A stretch of 64,000 bases of DNA from Chionis minor (lineage: Eukaryota > Chordata > Aves > Charadriiformes > Chionididae): assembly GCA_013398295.1 (NCBI GenBank), contig VZSF01001340.1:310001-374000 (forward strand). Direction: 5' to 3'. Under the pieces are notes generated by a model that was not told the DNA's origin, searched no databases, and saw nothing but the letters and a program-made list of their open reading frames with translations. A program made the position numbers and the translations under genes. Below are positions 23,805 to 34,407 of this stretch, piece after piece. Numbering within the stretch: position 1 is the stretch's first letter; the number at the start of each line of letters is the position of its first letter.

Positions 23805-25001
23805 GGAGGGAGCGGGTCCTCTTGCCCCAGGGTCGGGGGGCTGCCAGCAGAGCCGCGGGGGGCTCCCCACTGCCAGCGCCGGCTTTGCAGGGTCCCGCCG
23901 CTGCTCCCCTCCTGCCAGCTGGAGGGGGAGAAGCCGCTTTGCCAAAATTTCATCAGGTATTTAGAGCAGTGTGTGTGCGCGCGCGCATGTAAATCTTGAA
24001 TTTTTTTCGTAACTACTGTAGCCAGAGATCAGCTAGTCGGAGGAAACTGCCCGCCCCAGTGGGGAAACGGGGCGCAGGGATCGCCAAAAACTCGCATTTA
24101 GCGAGGAAATGGCTTTTGCAAACATCGGGTTGAGGCTGATGGGACCGGCCACGCTCCCCCCCGGGTCCCCCCTGCGCTTGTTTGTGAGGGGATGCACGAG
24201 GAGAAACCGCCAGCCGTGGGACTGGGAGAAGTGGGGGAGAAGCAGAATATTGGGATTTGCAAACCCAGCTGCTGGCTGGTGGCTGCGGGGGCGGCTGCGG
24301 CTCCTCCGCTCCTGCCGCATCCCGGCACCCCCCTGGCTCCCCACGTCCCTGGCAGTGCCGTGAGAAGGAAATCACAAGTGAAGCGTTTTGCTTGGATTTA
24401 ATAATGGTAAGAGCTGGATTTTTACTGTTTGGGGTTTTTTTTTCTTTTTTATTATTAGTTTATTTTCCTTGTCCCGATGAGGAATTAAAGGGACACCCCC
24501 CCCCGGCTCGCACAACGCGCGTGGGGCGGCATCCGCAGCGGCGCTCGGCGGGCGCTGCCCGAGGATGCTCAAATGCCTTTCTCCCCTATTTTTTTTTTTC
24601 CTTCCCAGTCCCCTCTCTCGAACCCATCGGGAAAAAGCCCCGATCAGGCTCCGTGCCCTCGCTCGGGTTCCCAACGCCCGGCTCCGAGCGGGACCAGGCC
24701 GTTTACCAGCGGCTGTGCCCTCTTTGCTACCAGAGGCACGGCTGCCACCCTCTTTTTTTTTTTTTGCGCTCTGTCTTACTGTGAAGGGGCTGCGCGCCCG
24801 AGGCACGCCGCGGGGTTACTTGACAAAGTCAGCTGGCGACAGGCTGAAAATCCAGGTAGCAGCACTGAAAACTTTTCCTGTGCCTTTGTTAAGCACAGCA
24901 AAAGTGGTGACCATTACATTTGTACAATAGGAACTCTCTTCGGTAAAAATAAGCTGTCCGTTCGCTAACAGGTTTAGAAGGACACGTATATTTTTTTTTT
25001 T

Positions 25002-25021
25002 NNNNNNNNNNNNNNNNNNNN
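25002..25021. other. 20-N assembly gap inside a poly-T tract
   Basis: Runs of T flank the Ns on both sides (24991-25001 and 25022-25039). The gap probably reflects an unresolved homopolymer; its true size is unknown. Confidence 0.98.
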
Positions 25022-26224
25022 TTTTTTTTTTTTTTTTTTGGTTTGTTTAAAGCTCTAGGAAAGCTGTACGAGTGGCTTCCAGCATCTTCTGCAGGTTCCC
25101 TCCAGCTCAGGGTTTACTTCCTGAGCTCTGCAAAAGCGAGAAAGGAAAGAAAAGTCATTGATACCAACAGCAATTGAAGAGCCGTGACGTTTTTAACGGG
25201 GTTCAGCACCCCCATTGGCAAACCTTTAGGAGTCCCTAACTCCAAAAGGGCTGAGAGCCGCCGGTACAGGTTTTATTCATCATTTCTGGTTATGTTAGTG
25301 CACTTTTTTCTGCGGTGGTCGGGGATGCATGTGGCATCTCCCATCACAGTGGAAGCCATCAGCTGTTATATAGCTTTATCCCTGTCCTGGCACCGCAGGG
25401 GTTTTGCTGGTGGCAGTGGCCACCTCCGCTCTCCCCAGGGCCAGGCGCTGGCAGGCAGGGCCAGCCCCGAATATTTGGGGAGGGGGATGACAGGGACGTC
25501 TTTTCATTTTGGAGAACCTTCCAGCTCTTTTAAAGCATTGCTTGATGCTTCGTTGCAAAGGAAATACATCCTGGCTTCTTTTTTCACCCTCCTGGCGCAG
25601 AAGGCGCTGCCCGTCTCAGCCCTTTTGGGAGGGTCCAGCCGCGCCGGCGTTGCCCCAGGTCCGTGTCCCCGCGGCGGCGCAGCCACACACGGATCTGGGC
25701 TTTGAGTCTTCCTGATGCTCCATACCCCCCCACCGGTCTCGGGGGCGCACAGCTCCCGCTGGTCACCGGCACCTCCTCAGCTGCTGGCTCCCGACTGACA
25801 GAAAAAGGGCAAATTCACCCAAATCCATACCTGGCTGCTGCCACAGAGCTCCGGGTGGGCTCTGGCGTGTGCCTCACCGGGGCTGTAATTCCTAAGGGCT
25901 TCTGTTTTCTTTCCAAGGGCTGCTACCGGTGCCATGCTAACCCCCCCGGTAGGAAGGTGGCCATGGGACCACTGCCCAGCTGTACTCCACGTAGCCGTAG
26001 CATTCAGTTTACACACAGCACAACCCGTTTGCCTTACTAAAGACGCTTCTCAAATGAGTCATGGCCTTATACTGGGCGCGTTAGCGTAGGCACAGACTAC
26101 AGTTAGCGACAGTTTTGAGGCCACGGTGGTGTTCTGTTGGGTATTTGGTTGTTGGGTTTGTATGATTTCATGTATTATTCTCAGTTTAAGAAAGCCTTAC
26201 TTTTTAAATTTTTTTTTTTCTCTC

Positions 26225-26225
26225 N
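26225..26225. other. FAM53B: Single-N assembly join in the FAM53B 3' UTR
   Basis: The N follows a T-run and CTCTC. It may mark another imperfect join, but unlike the N at 9607 I see no duplicated flank beside it. Confidence 0.9.
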
Positions 26226-26939
26226 TCAGATTCAGGGGACATCCTGTTGATTGTAAAGTCAGAAGTGGCGTTGCTCCCCGGCATCAGGAGATGTGCACCC
26301 TACGCCCGCAGCGGGAGAGCGGGGCATCCCCCCCTCCCGGGGGTCCCGCCCTGGGTTTGTAAAGGACTTCACCTATTACACAGATGCTTTGGTACCCCCT
26401 TCCTCCCCCGGCAAATTCCTGCCGGCTGCCAGAATGTGATATTAAAGTAATATGCAGACAAGGGCTGTTATTCCTCACTAAGGTAGCTAAAACAGGCTCA
26501 TTGTTGTGAAGGGACTCGGTGGCTTGTCCCAGGTGTGACCCAGCGTGGCCAGCAGCCGCTTTGGGATGTCGGCAAGCCGTGTCGGCAGCAGTAAGGGTTC
26601 ATCATCCTGGAAAAAAAAAAATGGATTTTAACAGGAAAAGTTTTAGCACGCGCACGGGGAGTTTGCTGTGTGTTCGCAGGTGCAGCTCTTCGAGCCTGTT
26701 CGATGAAAGATTGCATTAAAAGGAAAAAAAAAAGAGAAAAGGAAGTATTTGTAAAATAGATTGTAATTTTTCCACGTTATAGCATAGCCTATTTGGCTGA
26801 TAAAGTTGTGTTTCAAGTGCATTGTTTAAAAGCTCCTGGCTGAATGGGCTAACAGACTTACGTAGGATGTTGTAGGATTGTAGCCGTGCTTTACAGCGTT
26901 TAGGGGTTTGATGTTCAAGAAATCGAAAGAAGAGGATGG

Positions 26940-27000
26940 CCAAAAAAAAAGAAAAAAAGAAAAAGAAGAAGAAAGGAAAATAAAATAAAAAAAAAAAAGA
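26940..27000 (+). repeat. Polypurine (A/G) low-complexity tract
   Basis: About 60 bases of almost only A and G, within the FAM53B 3' UTR. It contains an AATAAA-like string, which is probably not the functional poly(A) signal given its A-rich setting. Confidence 0.9.
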
Positions 27001-27197
27001 AGCCTTCTGAAGCTCTGACCTGTAGTAGCCAAGTCTCGCTGGCAATTGCACAAGCGCAGCGGGACGCGCGTGTCCCCGGGGAGGGGCTGCCCGAGGTGCC
27101 CCCGCCGGTGCCAGCTGCCCACTCGTCCCCCCCCCACTCCATGACTTGATTGCACTAGAGCAGCTCAGTCTCAGGAAATTGCTTGTTACTTTTACTG

Positions 27198-27207
27198 TGT
27201 AAATAAA
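27198..27207 (+). terminator. FAM53B: FAM53B poly(A) signal with overlapping Pumilio-type site
   Basis: AATAAA at 27202-27207 is followed by a short spacer and a G/GT-rich region (about 27285-27310), as expected of a cleavage site near 27220-27225. TGTAAATA at 27198-27205, a Pumilio recognition sequence (TGTANATA), overlaps the hexamer. Confidence 0.75.
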
Positions 27208-27225
27208 GCTTCCTGGTTCAATAAC

Positions 27226-28544
27226 ACCCCCCCGGCTCGGCGTCTCGCCTCTCTCTGCTGTCCCCGTGGCTGGGCGCTGCTGCGGGGTTGGGGACGCTGG
27301 GGACACCGCTGCCCCTCGGAGGGACGTGACAGCCGGGTTGTGGCACCGGGTGGGGGTTGATGGGGCAGAGGTGGGTGTGGGTGCTGGAGTCCCCCGTGCC
27401 TCTCCTCTCCCAGAGGGGGTCTGGCATCTCCACAGGTGCTGGGGGCAGGGAGGGGGGGTCCCAAAAATGGGTGTGGGGTGGGAAAGCCCCCAGCTGTGGG
27501 GGACCCTCCATCGGGGTGTCCGTGTTAGAAATACTAAGGGTGTCCCAGCCTTGGGTCAAACCAGAAAAAATGGGCATTTTGTGATATTCACAGGCAGGCA
27601 AATGTGATGCATCCCCCCGTGGTGGGGGGACATCTCCCGTGGCCCCCCTGGCCTGACACTGGCTGTTATTAAGCTTTAACACAGCCGAGAGGTAACAGCG
27701 AACTGCAAATCAACATTTAAGTGCCTGATGCTTTTTGTTTAAGGACAGAAATAATGTGCCACCCTTAAAATACAAGTTAAACCCGAGCAAGGCATGAGCC
27801 CAGAGCAGGGCAAGGGCTCACCAGGGTGTTAATTAAATTCTTGGGGAAACGGGGTAATACATCCCTGCAGCCTTTGTAAACCAGAAAGGAAAACGGCTGC
27901 GTTTCCTCAAGTGAGCAAACAGTTTTAAAAGTTTCATGACAGATGGCAGGATGTTTATCTGCCTAAACTTAATCAGATTGAAGTGATAGGCTTAGTATAC
28001 TAGAACAAAAAGGAAGAATTATAGGATAAAAATGAAATTCTCAGTGATCCCTCACGGCCCTAATGTTCGACCAGGGTTTGCGGCATCCTTCGCGTGCGCG
28101 CAGATGCACACAGCGCTCTACACTTTGGCTGAACCGCTACCCAGAGGATAAAAAGATACAAAACCAGACCAAAAAAAATTGCACTAGGGTCATTTTCCCA
28201 GATGTGGTTTATTTTACTATTATTTAATTCCTAGCCCACGTTCCCCTGCTGTCCCCAAGGGGTGCCGTGCGGCGGCCAGCTGGTAGCTCTGAAAAACAGG
28301 GGTTTCCAACACTCACGGGCTGCTCCAGGAACATGGAGCATCACTTCAGTGTCCTTCAGTGACCGGGGTCGTCTTCAGCTGTTGGGACTGCTCCGAACGT
28401 AGCTGGAATTATCGTTTACCTCCTGCTTGCAAATGCAGAAAGCAGTAGCCAAATGCAGACAGCGGCCAGAATGCGCTGCCTGAGCATGTGGTTTTGGGAG
28501 CCAGGAGAATTGCAGGACAGTTTCATGATGACTACTGAGAAGGA
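27226..28544. other. Intergenic spacer between convergent FAM53B and LHPP
   Basis: G-rich at first (27230-27600), then AT-rich. A TTTATT at 28208-28213 (AATAAA on the - strand) could serve as a distal LHPP poly(A) signal. No coding segment was recognised. Confidence 0.6.
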
Positions 28545-29333
28545 AAGAAAGTGGCTGAACCTCATGAAGTTCAACCAGGCCAAGTGCAAGGTCCTGCACG
28601 TGGGTCAGGGCAATCCCAAGGACAAATCCCGGCTGGGTGGAGAATGTCTGGAGCAGCCCTGAGCAGAGGGACTGGGGGTGTTGGTGGGGGAGACGCTCAC
28701 CATGACCCAGCACCGTGCGCTGGCACCCAGAACCCCCTCGCCCTTGGGCTGCATCCCCACAGCGGGGGCAGCAGGGCTGGGGGGGGATTCTGCCCCTCTG
28801 CTCCGCTCGGGGGAGACCCCACCTGGAATCCTGGGTCCAGCTCCGGAGCCACCAACAGCAGAAGGAGCTGTTGGAGCGGGGCCAGAGGAGGCCCCGGAGA
28901 TGCTGGGAGGGCTGGAGCCCCTCTGCTGGGAGGACAGGCTGGGAGAGCTGGGGGGGTTCAGCCTGGAGAATAGAAGGCTCCCGGGGGACCTCAGAGCCCC
29001 TTCCAGTATCTGAAAGGGACCTACAAGAAAGCTGGAGAGGGACTTTTTACGAAGGCATGCAGTGATAGGACGAGGGGTGATGGCTTCAAACTGGAAGAGG
29101 GGAGATTTACATGAGATCTCAGGAAGAAATTTTTCACCACGAGGGTGGGGAGCCCCTGGCCGGGGTTGCCCAGAGAAGCTGTGGCTGCCCCATCCCTGGA
29201 GGTTCAAGGCCAGGTTGGACGGGGCTTGGAGCAACCTGGTGTGGTGGGAGGTGTCCCTGCCCAGGGCAGGGGGGTGGGACTGGATGATCTTTATGGTCCC
29301 TTCTAACCCGAACCATTCTGTGATTCTGTGAAC
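28545..29333 (+). repeat. CR1 LINE fragment with part of ORF2 and 3' end
   Basis: The longest 5' extent of a CR1 in the window. The decoded string LNLMKFNQAKCKVLHVG is the end of the CR1 reverse transcriptase region. It then continues through the ORF2 C-terminal region and the shared 3' blocks to AACCATTCTGTGATTCTGTG. The frame is broken by a stop and frameshifts, so it is a dead copy. It lies between the 3' ends of FAM53B and LHPP. Confidence 0.92.
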
Positions 29334-29810
29334 ATTTCCCCACAGCATTTACAAAGCAGAATTTATAGCTGTGGCAGGAGGACTGATGGAGCTGGTGCTT
29401 TACAGAGACTGCTTCCCAGCTGGGACTGGAAACTTAAAGCCAGGGGCAGCAGAACCAGCTGGAGCTGAGGTGCCCCTGGTGGCCTTCATGGCAGGGCCAG
29501 GCACCCCTGCTGTGCCGTGCTGTCCCGTGCCATGTTGTGCTGCTCCCGGCCGGAGCACCCGCTGCCGGGTGAGCGGGAGCTGTGTGGGACTCAATGCTGG
29601 CAGCGTCCGTGTGTGGCAGACACCCTGGCTGCACAGCCGGGATTTTGATGGGAAGAGGTAGGAAATCTCTTCCCCCAGAGCCGTGTCTGCCTGCGAGACC
29701 CCTACAGAGGGGAAGAAAAGCCCATCAGCCCCATTCCAGGTAAGGAAAAACTTTTCAGATCCTCTAAACATCCCTGCCAGTGCTGATCCGACTGAACACA
29801 ATGACAACTG
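29334..29810. other. Unique sequence downstream of LHPP
   Basis: Non-repeat sequence between the CR1 copy and the probable LHPP cleavage site. It would be 3' UTR only if the distal signal near 28208 is used. No other feature was seen. Confidence 0.5.
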
Positions 29811-30586
29811 GACCAGATCTACCGGATGGGGTTTATTCCCAACAGGACGGCATGGTTATTCCATAACGTGCCGCAGCGTTACCAGATTCCCAAGCCCTGA
29901 ACCGGGGTGGTGCTGAGCAGGGGCGCATCGTGGCAGAAACGCGGTGACCAGCTTGCTGAAGGCGCTGGGGCTGCCCCCCTGCCCAGGATTTTCCTGCCGC
30001 CCATGGCCAGAAGCACACAGGGGACCCTGCAGAGAGGGGGCTCAGGGCTTGGTGGCCTCCATCACCCCTCAAGGACATCTCCCATCCCACCTCGGGCACC
30101 CCAAAAGGCACAGGAAGGGTGAGTTCAACAGCAAAGCTGGCCCATGAAGGGGTGCTGGGTCTCCTGTTTCCCACCCAGGGCTGGGTCCCTGACGTGAGTG
30201 AAGAGTTAAAGGGGGTAGAGACCCCCTTAGCATCACCGCGGGGGAGGCAGAGGCACCTCAGCACCCTCCGGGCTCCCTTCGGGCAGAGACAAGCCAGGGA
30301 AGATCCTGGCAATCCTGGGAGAGCCGATTTCTCCTGGCAGGGGCACGGCACCAAGCGGAAGAGGTTGAAGACGTGCTGGAGGACAGCAGGTTGGGTGTTC
30401 CCTTTGAGCAGGTCAGTAGATCATTTGAGTACCGTTCCGTGAAACATTGAGGAACGCAGGCGTTCTCCACCCCGGGGAAGGCTGGGTCTCAGTCCGGTGG
30501 CGTCAGATGGAGGTGGGTGAGGACAGAGGGGCCGCCTCCTCCTCCTCCTCCTCCCTTCCTTCCCATACCCCACAGCGCCGACGGTT
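29811..30586 (-). other. LHPP: LHPP 3' untranslated region (probable)
   Basis: Runs from the LHPP stop codon down to the first good - strand poly(A) signal. Just after the stop it has a CCT-repeat tract on the + strand (about 30536-30553), which reads as (GGA)n in the transcript. The 3' boundary is inferred from the poly(A) signal only. Confidence 0.65.
29832..29837 (-). terminator. LHPP: LHPP poly(A) signal (candidate)
   Basis: TTTATT on the + strand reads AATAAA on the - strand. It lies about 750 bp after the LHPP stop and is followed in the transcript direction by a GT-rich stretch (GTTGTCATTGTGTTC), as expected. An alternative is at 28208-28213. Confidence 0.6.
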
Positions 30587-30677
30587 TTACAGCTGCTGGA
30601 GGATAATGTCAACCGCTTCGGCGAGGTTGTTCACATACGCGTCAGGCTTCACGTCGGGGTGGTTTTCGTCACAAGGC
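30587..30677 (-). CDS. LHPP: LHPP last coding exon (C-terminal 29 codons plus stop)
   Basis: LHPP is a cytosolic HAD-superfamily phosphatase acting on phospholysine, phosphohistidine and inorganic pyrophosphate; the human protein is 270 aa. This exon gives its C-terminus. It follows the - strand acceptor CTCCTTTGCAG and starts with the last base of a split codon. It then reads PCDENHPDVKPDAYV and NNLAEAVDIILQQL, which aligns with the human C-terminal segment (RPSDEHHPEV...DGYVDNLAEAVDLLLQ), and stops at TAA (30587-30589). The catalytic aspartates and the HAD motif IV Asp pair lie in upstream exons that are not in this window. The gene converges with FAM53B, the same order and orientation as in human 10q26. 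The tail is slightly shorter than in human. Confidence 0.95.
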
Positions 30678-32655
30678 CTGCAAAGGAGACAGCAGGGCAT
30701 GGCTGAGCAAGGATGGGCTCCCAACCAGGTCCCATGTCCCCAGCCGTCCTCCCGCTGCTGCCCTCACAGAGCCCAGGGCAGCTCCGAGGTGGCCCCAGTT
30801 GGACCACCCTCGGGTGAGCCTGGGTCTCACGTTCCTCCTTTTTCCTGTGTTCTTTTTCCCCCTTTTCCTTCTCCTGTCCCTACCTCCACCATACCCAGGT
30901 CTTGCCTGAGTGCTACCTATGGCAGATCCCATGTCGTTGCGCAACTGGGCTGGGCAAAACTCTGCAAAGCCTTGCATGGAAGACGATCTACATCGTTAAC
31001 TAACTAATCCAAATGAATGCACTGCATTTTACATGGCACTTCTTCATCCAGGCAATAGCAGCATTGGCCAGGGATTGCTGGGAGCGCACTTCACTGCCAG
31101 CCTGGGAGCCCATGAAATGTGCAAATAAGTATTCTCCCATGGTTTTCCTCTAGAAATAGGCAAAGAAAAGAAGAACTCAGTTCTGACCTAGACACACTGA
31201 AGGTCTGTACACAGCTTCAGCGAACGGGAAGGCTCTGTCAGGGTTTAATTTTGCAGGACCACCATCTTTTTGTAAATCCACCAGTGGTGGTTTCCAGACG
31301 CTACCATGGAAAGGGTCAGACTCACCCTCCACCGTGACTCACCACCCCAAAGCAGAGCGGCTTGAAGCCTTTTTTTTTTTGCCAGTGATTTAATTAGAGG
31401 TACTGGCCTAACGAGGCGCAGATGCAGAGTCCTGTTTTACTGATTCAGCAGCACTGCTGCTGGGGAGGGGGGCAGATGTGGGAGGCAGAAATTTTCCAAA
31501 CCTCACGGTCCTCTTACGGCTCTTGGGCTGAGAAACCCAACAGCTGCTGAAGAGAAAACATATGTATTTTATACGCTTAATGGCTTTCGTTTGGGAAGGA
31601 GATGAAAGCCCTAATGTCCACCTCCCAACTCTCTTGCTCCCTGTAAAGGGCAAACCTTTATTTATCATGGGCCATCCTCTCAGCAGGGAAGGTGCATTTC
31701 CCATCGGATGCATGGGAGGCAGCGAGATGATGATTATTATTATTAGTGATGCACAGAATTTGGTGAGCACTTGTCTGTACAAGTACCAAATTACTTCTTC
31801 AGTTCCAGCACTGAAGCAACCCCAGGGCTATTTCCTTTCTGTTCATTTTTCAGCCGGGCTCTTCACATCCAAGTACGCAGCTCCTCGCAAAGGCTCGGCC
31901 TCTTTCGGGAGCCCACACCGCTCAAGATTTTACTTGCTGCAAAGTTAGAGGATGCAACTAGGAAAAATACACAACACTGACACTCAGCTTTCCTTGTGTC
32001 ACCTGCAAAGTCATGTTGGGCACAAGGACGACGGCTCCATGAAACGGATTCTACGTTGGTGCCGCCTGTCATAAAAGCATCTTATTTAATAAAAAGGTGG
32101 AAAGTTATTCCATGGATTTTTATTTAATTATCCAAGTTCTATCTTGTTACAGGGCTAGGGTGCAATAAGAACCGTAATTAAGATGGGGTTTAGGTTTTCC
32201 TCAACTGCAGAAGAATTTAGATTGCTGAAGGTAAAGCAAGTTATAATATACAATGGAGAAAAACCTTCAAATACAAAGCAAGTAAAAATGCAGTATGTAT
32301 CCATCGTGGCGATTATTGCTCACCCCCTGGTTTAACCAAGAGGCTTTTATGAATACAGAAATACCTTTGAGGAGCATGGTAAACCCCTCATTTCTTGTCA
32401 ATAATCCTTAATTTGAGATCTAGATAAAGTAATCAACAAAATCTTTCCGTTTCACACCCAGCTTTAAGAACTGCTTGAAACGAATGCTTCTACATGAAAA
32501 TTTTCAATTACACAGCACTCTTTGATCTATTAAAAGGATTTTTGACATTGATATCTGTGCTGACTATACAGAAATCCACCTGTAACTCAGCTGCTAAATG
32601 CCAGTCATTGAGGAAATGCCCTGTATACACCAAACGTGTGCTGCAGAAGAGGCGG
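30678..32655. other. Unique intronic sequence, no gene seen
   Basis: Unique DNA with a T-run at about 31371-31380 and an ATT-rich patch near 31731-31745. It is AT-rich from about 32040 onward. No repeat or coding segment is supported. Confidence 0.6.
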
Positions 32656-32750
32656 GGGTGTGTATATGTGTATATATATATATACACACACACATATATG
32701 TGTGTACACATATATATGTGTAAACAGATGTATAGCATATATATATATGC
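32656..32750. repeat. TG/TA/CA microsatellite cluster
   Basis: Alternating TGTGTATA, TATATATA and CACACATA tracts forming imperfect palindromes (for example TGTATATATATATATACA). It is interrupted by a CR1 tail and resumes at about 32848-32879. Confidence 0.9.
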
Positions 32751-32847
32751 TGAGGGACATGGGTTAGGGGTGGTTTTGGCATAGGTTTATGGTTGGACTC
32801 GATGATCTTGAAGGTCTCTTCCAACCCAAGTGATTCTGTGATTCTAT
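32750..32847 (+). repeat. CR1 LINE tail fragment (about 100 bp)
   Basis: GCTGAGGGACATGGGTTAGG, then GGTTGGACTCGATGATCTTG, CTTCCAACCCAAGTGATTC and a GATTCTATAG end. It is the extreme 3' end of the same CR1 group as 42.4, 49.7 and 58.8 kb, sitting inside a microsatellite. Confidence 0.9.
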
Positions 32848-33052
32848 AGATATATATGTGTGTGTGTGTGTATATATATCGCAGTAAAGCAAATTCAGAA
32901 ATAAGGTATTTTTACCCATTCAACCAAACAACGTGTGATAACGACACCCAGACTGACCAGTCACCAGCTCCCAGCGAGGTTAATGCTAAAACCCACCTCA
33001 GCTCCCGGGGAGCTGCGAGTTCACCCCCGCATGTTGCCCAACCTCCCCCTGC
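32840..33052 (+). repeat. Block A, first copy (probable false duplication)
   Basis: GATTCTATAGATATATATG through the unique segment to CAACCTCCCCCTGC, where N 33053 follows. The same block recurs at 33801-34013 with an offset of 961. Confidence 0.93.
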
Positions 33053-33053
33053 N
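33053..33053. other. Single-N join next to a poly-C tract
   Basis: The N sits between CCTCCCCCTGC and GTTGCCCAACCCCCCCC. The nearby long C-runs (33061-33085) probably disrupted sequencing and assembly. Confidence 0.9.
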
Positions 33054-33198
33054 GTTGCCCAACCCCCCCCTGCCCCCCCCCCCGGACCCCTGGGGTGGAC
33101 CTGGGCTTCCTTTTTAGCTGCTGCATCCCTATCATTCATCTGAGCCTGACTATTTCTCTTCTGCTTCGCAGTCCGATACCCTGCAGGGTTACAGCTGG

Positions 33199-33640
33199 TG
33201 TGACGGTTTGAAGGACCTAAAATTTATTGCCATTTAGATAATTATTCTCTCACCCGATGACCCCTCCCCACCTGGGAAGGGGAATGGGGAAAAACAAGGA
33301 AACCCAAGAGTTGAAATATAGATTTAATAGAGTAAGACTAGATAATTACCATTATTAACACTAAAGAACCAATATGGATCCGGATACCAATATAAAATAC
33401 AGGAGGATTATACTCGGCCCATTCTACCCGCAGGAAGCCGTGCACTCCCAGCACAGGACAGCAAATGTTGGACACTGCGAGTACTATGGATTCAGGAGGA
33501 AGGGAAGGGCTCAGAGCACTGGCACTGTGGCAAGAAGTTCTCAAGGTAACAGCCATTAAGGGAGAGAGCACGCACTTTGCAACAAAATCACCTAATTTAT
33601 ACTGAATGAGAGGTTCGTGGTACGAAATAAACCTGTTGGC
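33199..33640 (+). mobile_element. LTR-like segment (unclassified, possible solo LTR)
   Basis: Begins TGTGACGGTTTGAAGGACC, a TG start typical of LTRs. It includes a purine-rich CCCACCTGGGAAGGGGAATG section and an AATAAA near 33626. From memory the 5' part resembles avian endogenous-retrovirus LTR ends, but I could not fix the 3' end, the target-site duplication or the orientation. No retroviral coding sequence is present. Its 3' half is duplicated at 34017-34407 by an assembly error. Confidence 0.35.
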
Positions 33641-33799
33641 AGCTTGGGGCAAGCGCCTGGGTCTCGCTCCTCCTCATCCCTGCACCTGGCCAGCTCAGAA
33701 ACACTGAGAACTTGAAACCCACATGCCATAGCTGGCTGTAAAGTAAATACGTTCACAAATTCAGACACTACAGTCTTCTAAAAGTGCAGTTTTCCCAAC
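33409..33799 (+). repeat. Block B, first copy (probable false duplication)
   Basis: TATACTCGGCCCATTCTACC through to TTTTCCCAAC, then N 33800. An identical block lies at 34017-34407, with an offset of 608. Confidence 0.93.
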
Positions 33800-34016
33800 N
33801 GATTCTATAGATATATATGTGTGTGTGTGTGTATATATATCGCAGTAAAGCAAATTCAGAAATAAGGTATTTTTACCCATTCAACCAAACAACGTGTGAT
33901 AACGACACCCAGACTGACCAGTCACCAGCTCCCAGCGAGGTTAATGCTAAAACCCACCTCAGCTCCCGGGGAGCTGCGAGTTCACCCCCGCATGTTGCCC
34001 AACCTCCCCCTGCCCN
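33800..34016 (+). repeat. Block A, second copy bracketed by single Ns
   Basis: N 33800, then block A again (33801-34013 plus two extra C), then N 34016. The order A-B-N-A-N-B, with Ns exactly at block ends, indicates a mis-join: B1 and A2 were probably inserted from alternative contigs. Confidence 0.93.
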
Positions 34017-34407
34017 TATACTCGGCCCATTCTACCCGCAGGAAGCCGTGCACTCCCAGCACAGGACAGCAAATGTTGGACACTGCGAGTACTATGGATT
34101 CAGGAGGAAGGGAAGGGCTCAGAGCACTGGCACTGTGGCAAGAAGTTCTCAAGGTAACAGCCATTAAGGGAGAGAGCACGCACTTTGCAACAAAATCACC
34201 TAATTTATACTGAATGAGAGGTTCGTGGTACGAAATAAACCTGTTGGCAGCTTGGGGCAAGCGCCTGGGTCTCGCTCCTCCTCATCCCTGCACCTGGCCA
34301 GCTCAGAAACACTGAGAACTTGAAACCCACATGCCATAGCTGGCTGTAAAGTAAATACGTTCACAAATTCAGACACTACAGTCTTCTAAAAGTGCAGTTT
34401 TCCCAAC
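34017..34407 (+). repeat. Block B, second copy
   Basis: Repeats 33409-33799 and then continues into unique sequence (CAGTAGAAGAGACATTAG...), so this copy is the one correctly joined on its right. Confidence 0.93.

Larger units (their letters stand above)
23805..27225 (+). other. FAM53B: FAM53B 3' untranslated region
   Basis: From the TGA at 23804 to just past the best poly(A) signal at 27202-27207, about 3.4 kb, in keeping with the long 3' UTR of mammalian FAM53B. It contains a (GT)n/(GC)n patch at 23968-23986, long T-runs around a 20-N gap at 25002-25021, a single N at 26225, and an almost pure purine tract at about 26940-27000. The true length is uncertain because of the gaps. No open frame here is convincing. 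Confidence 0.75.

Noticed and set aside
23060..23953. Antisense 297-codon open frame over the last FAM53B exon
   Set aside because: It is low-complexity Pro/Ser/Arg-rich, opposite high-GC coding DNA with a clear sense frame.
26979..26990. AATAAA-like string as FAM53B poly(A) signal
   Set aside because: It lies inside an A/G low-complexity tract without a GT-rich downstream region. The signal at 27202 is better.
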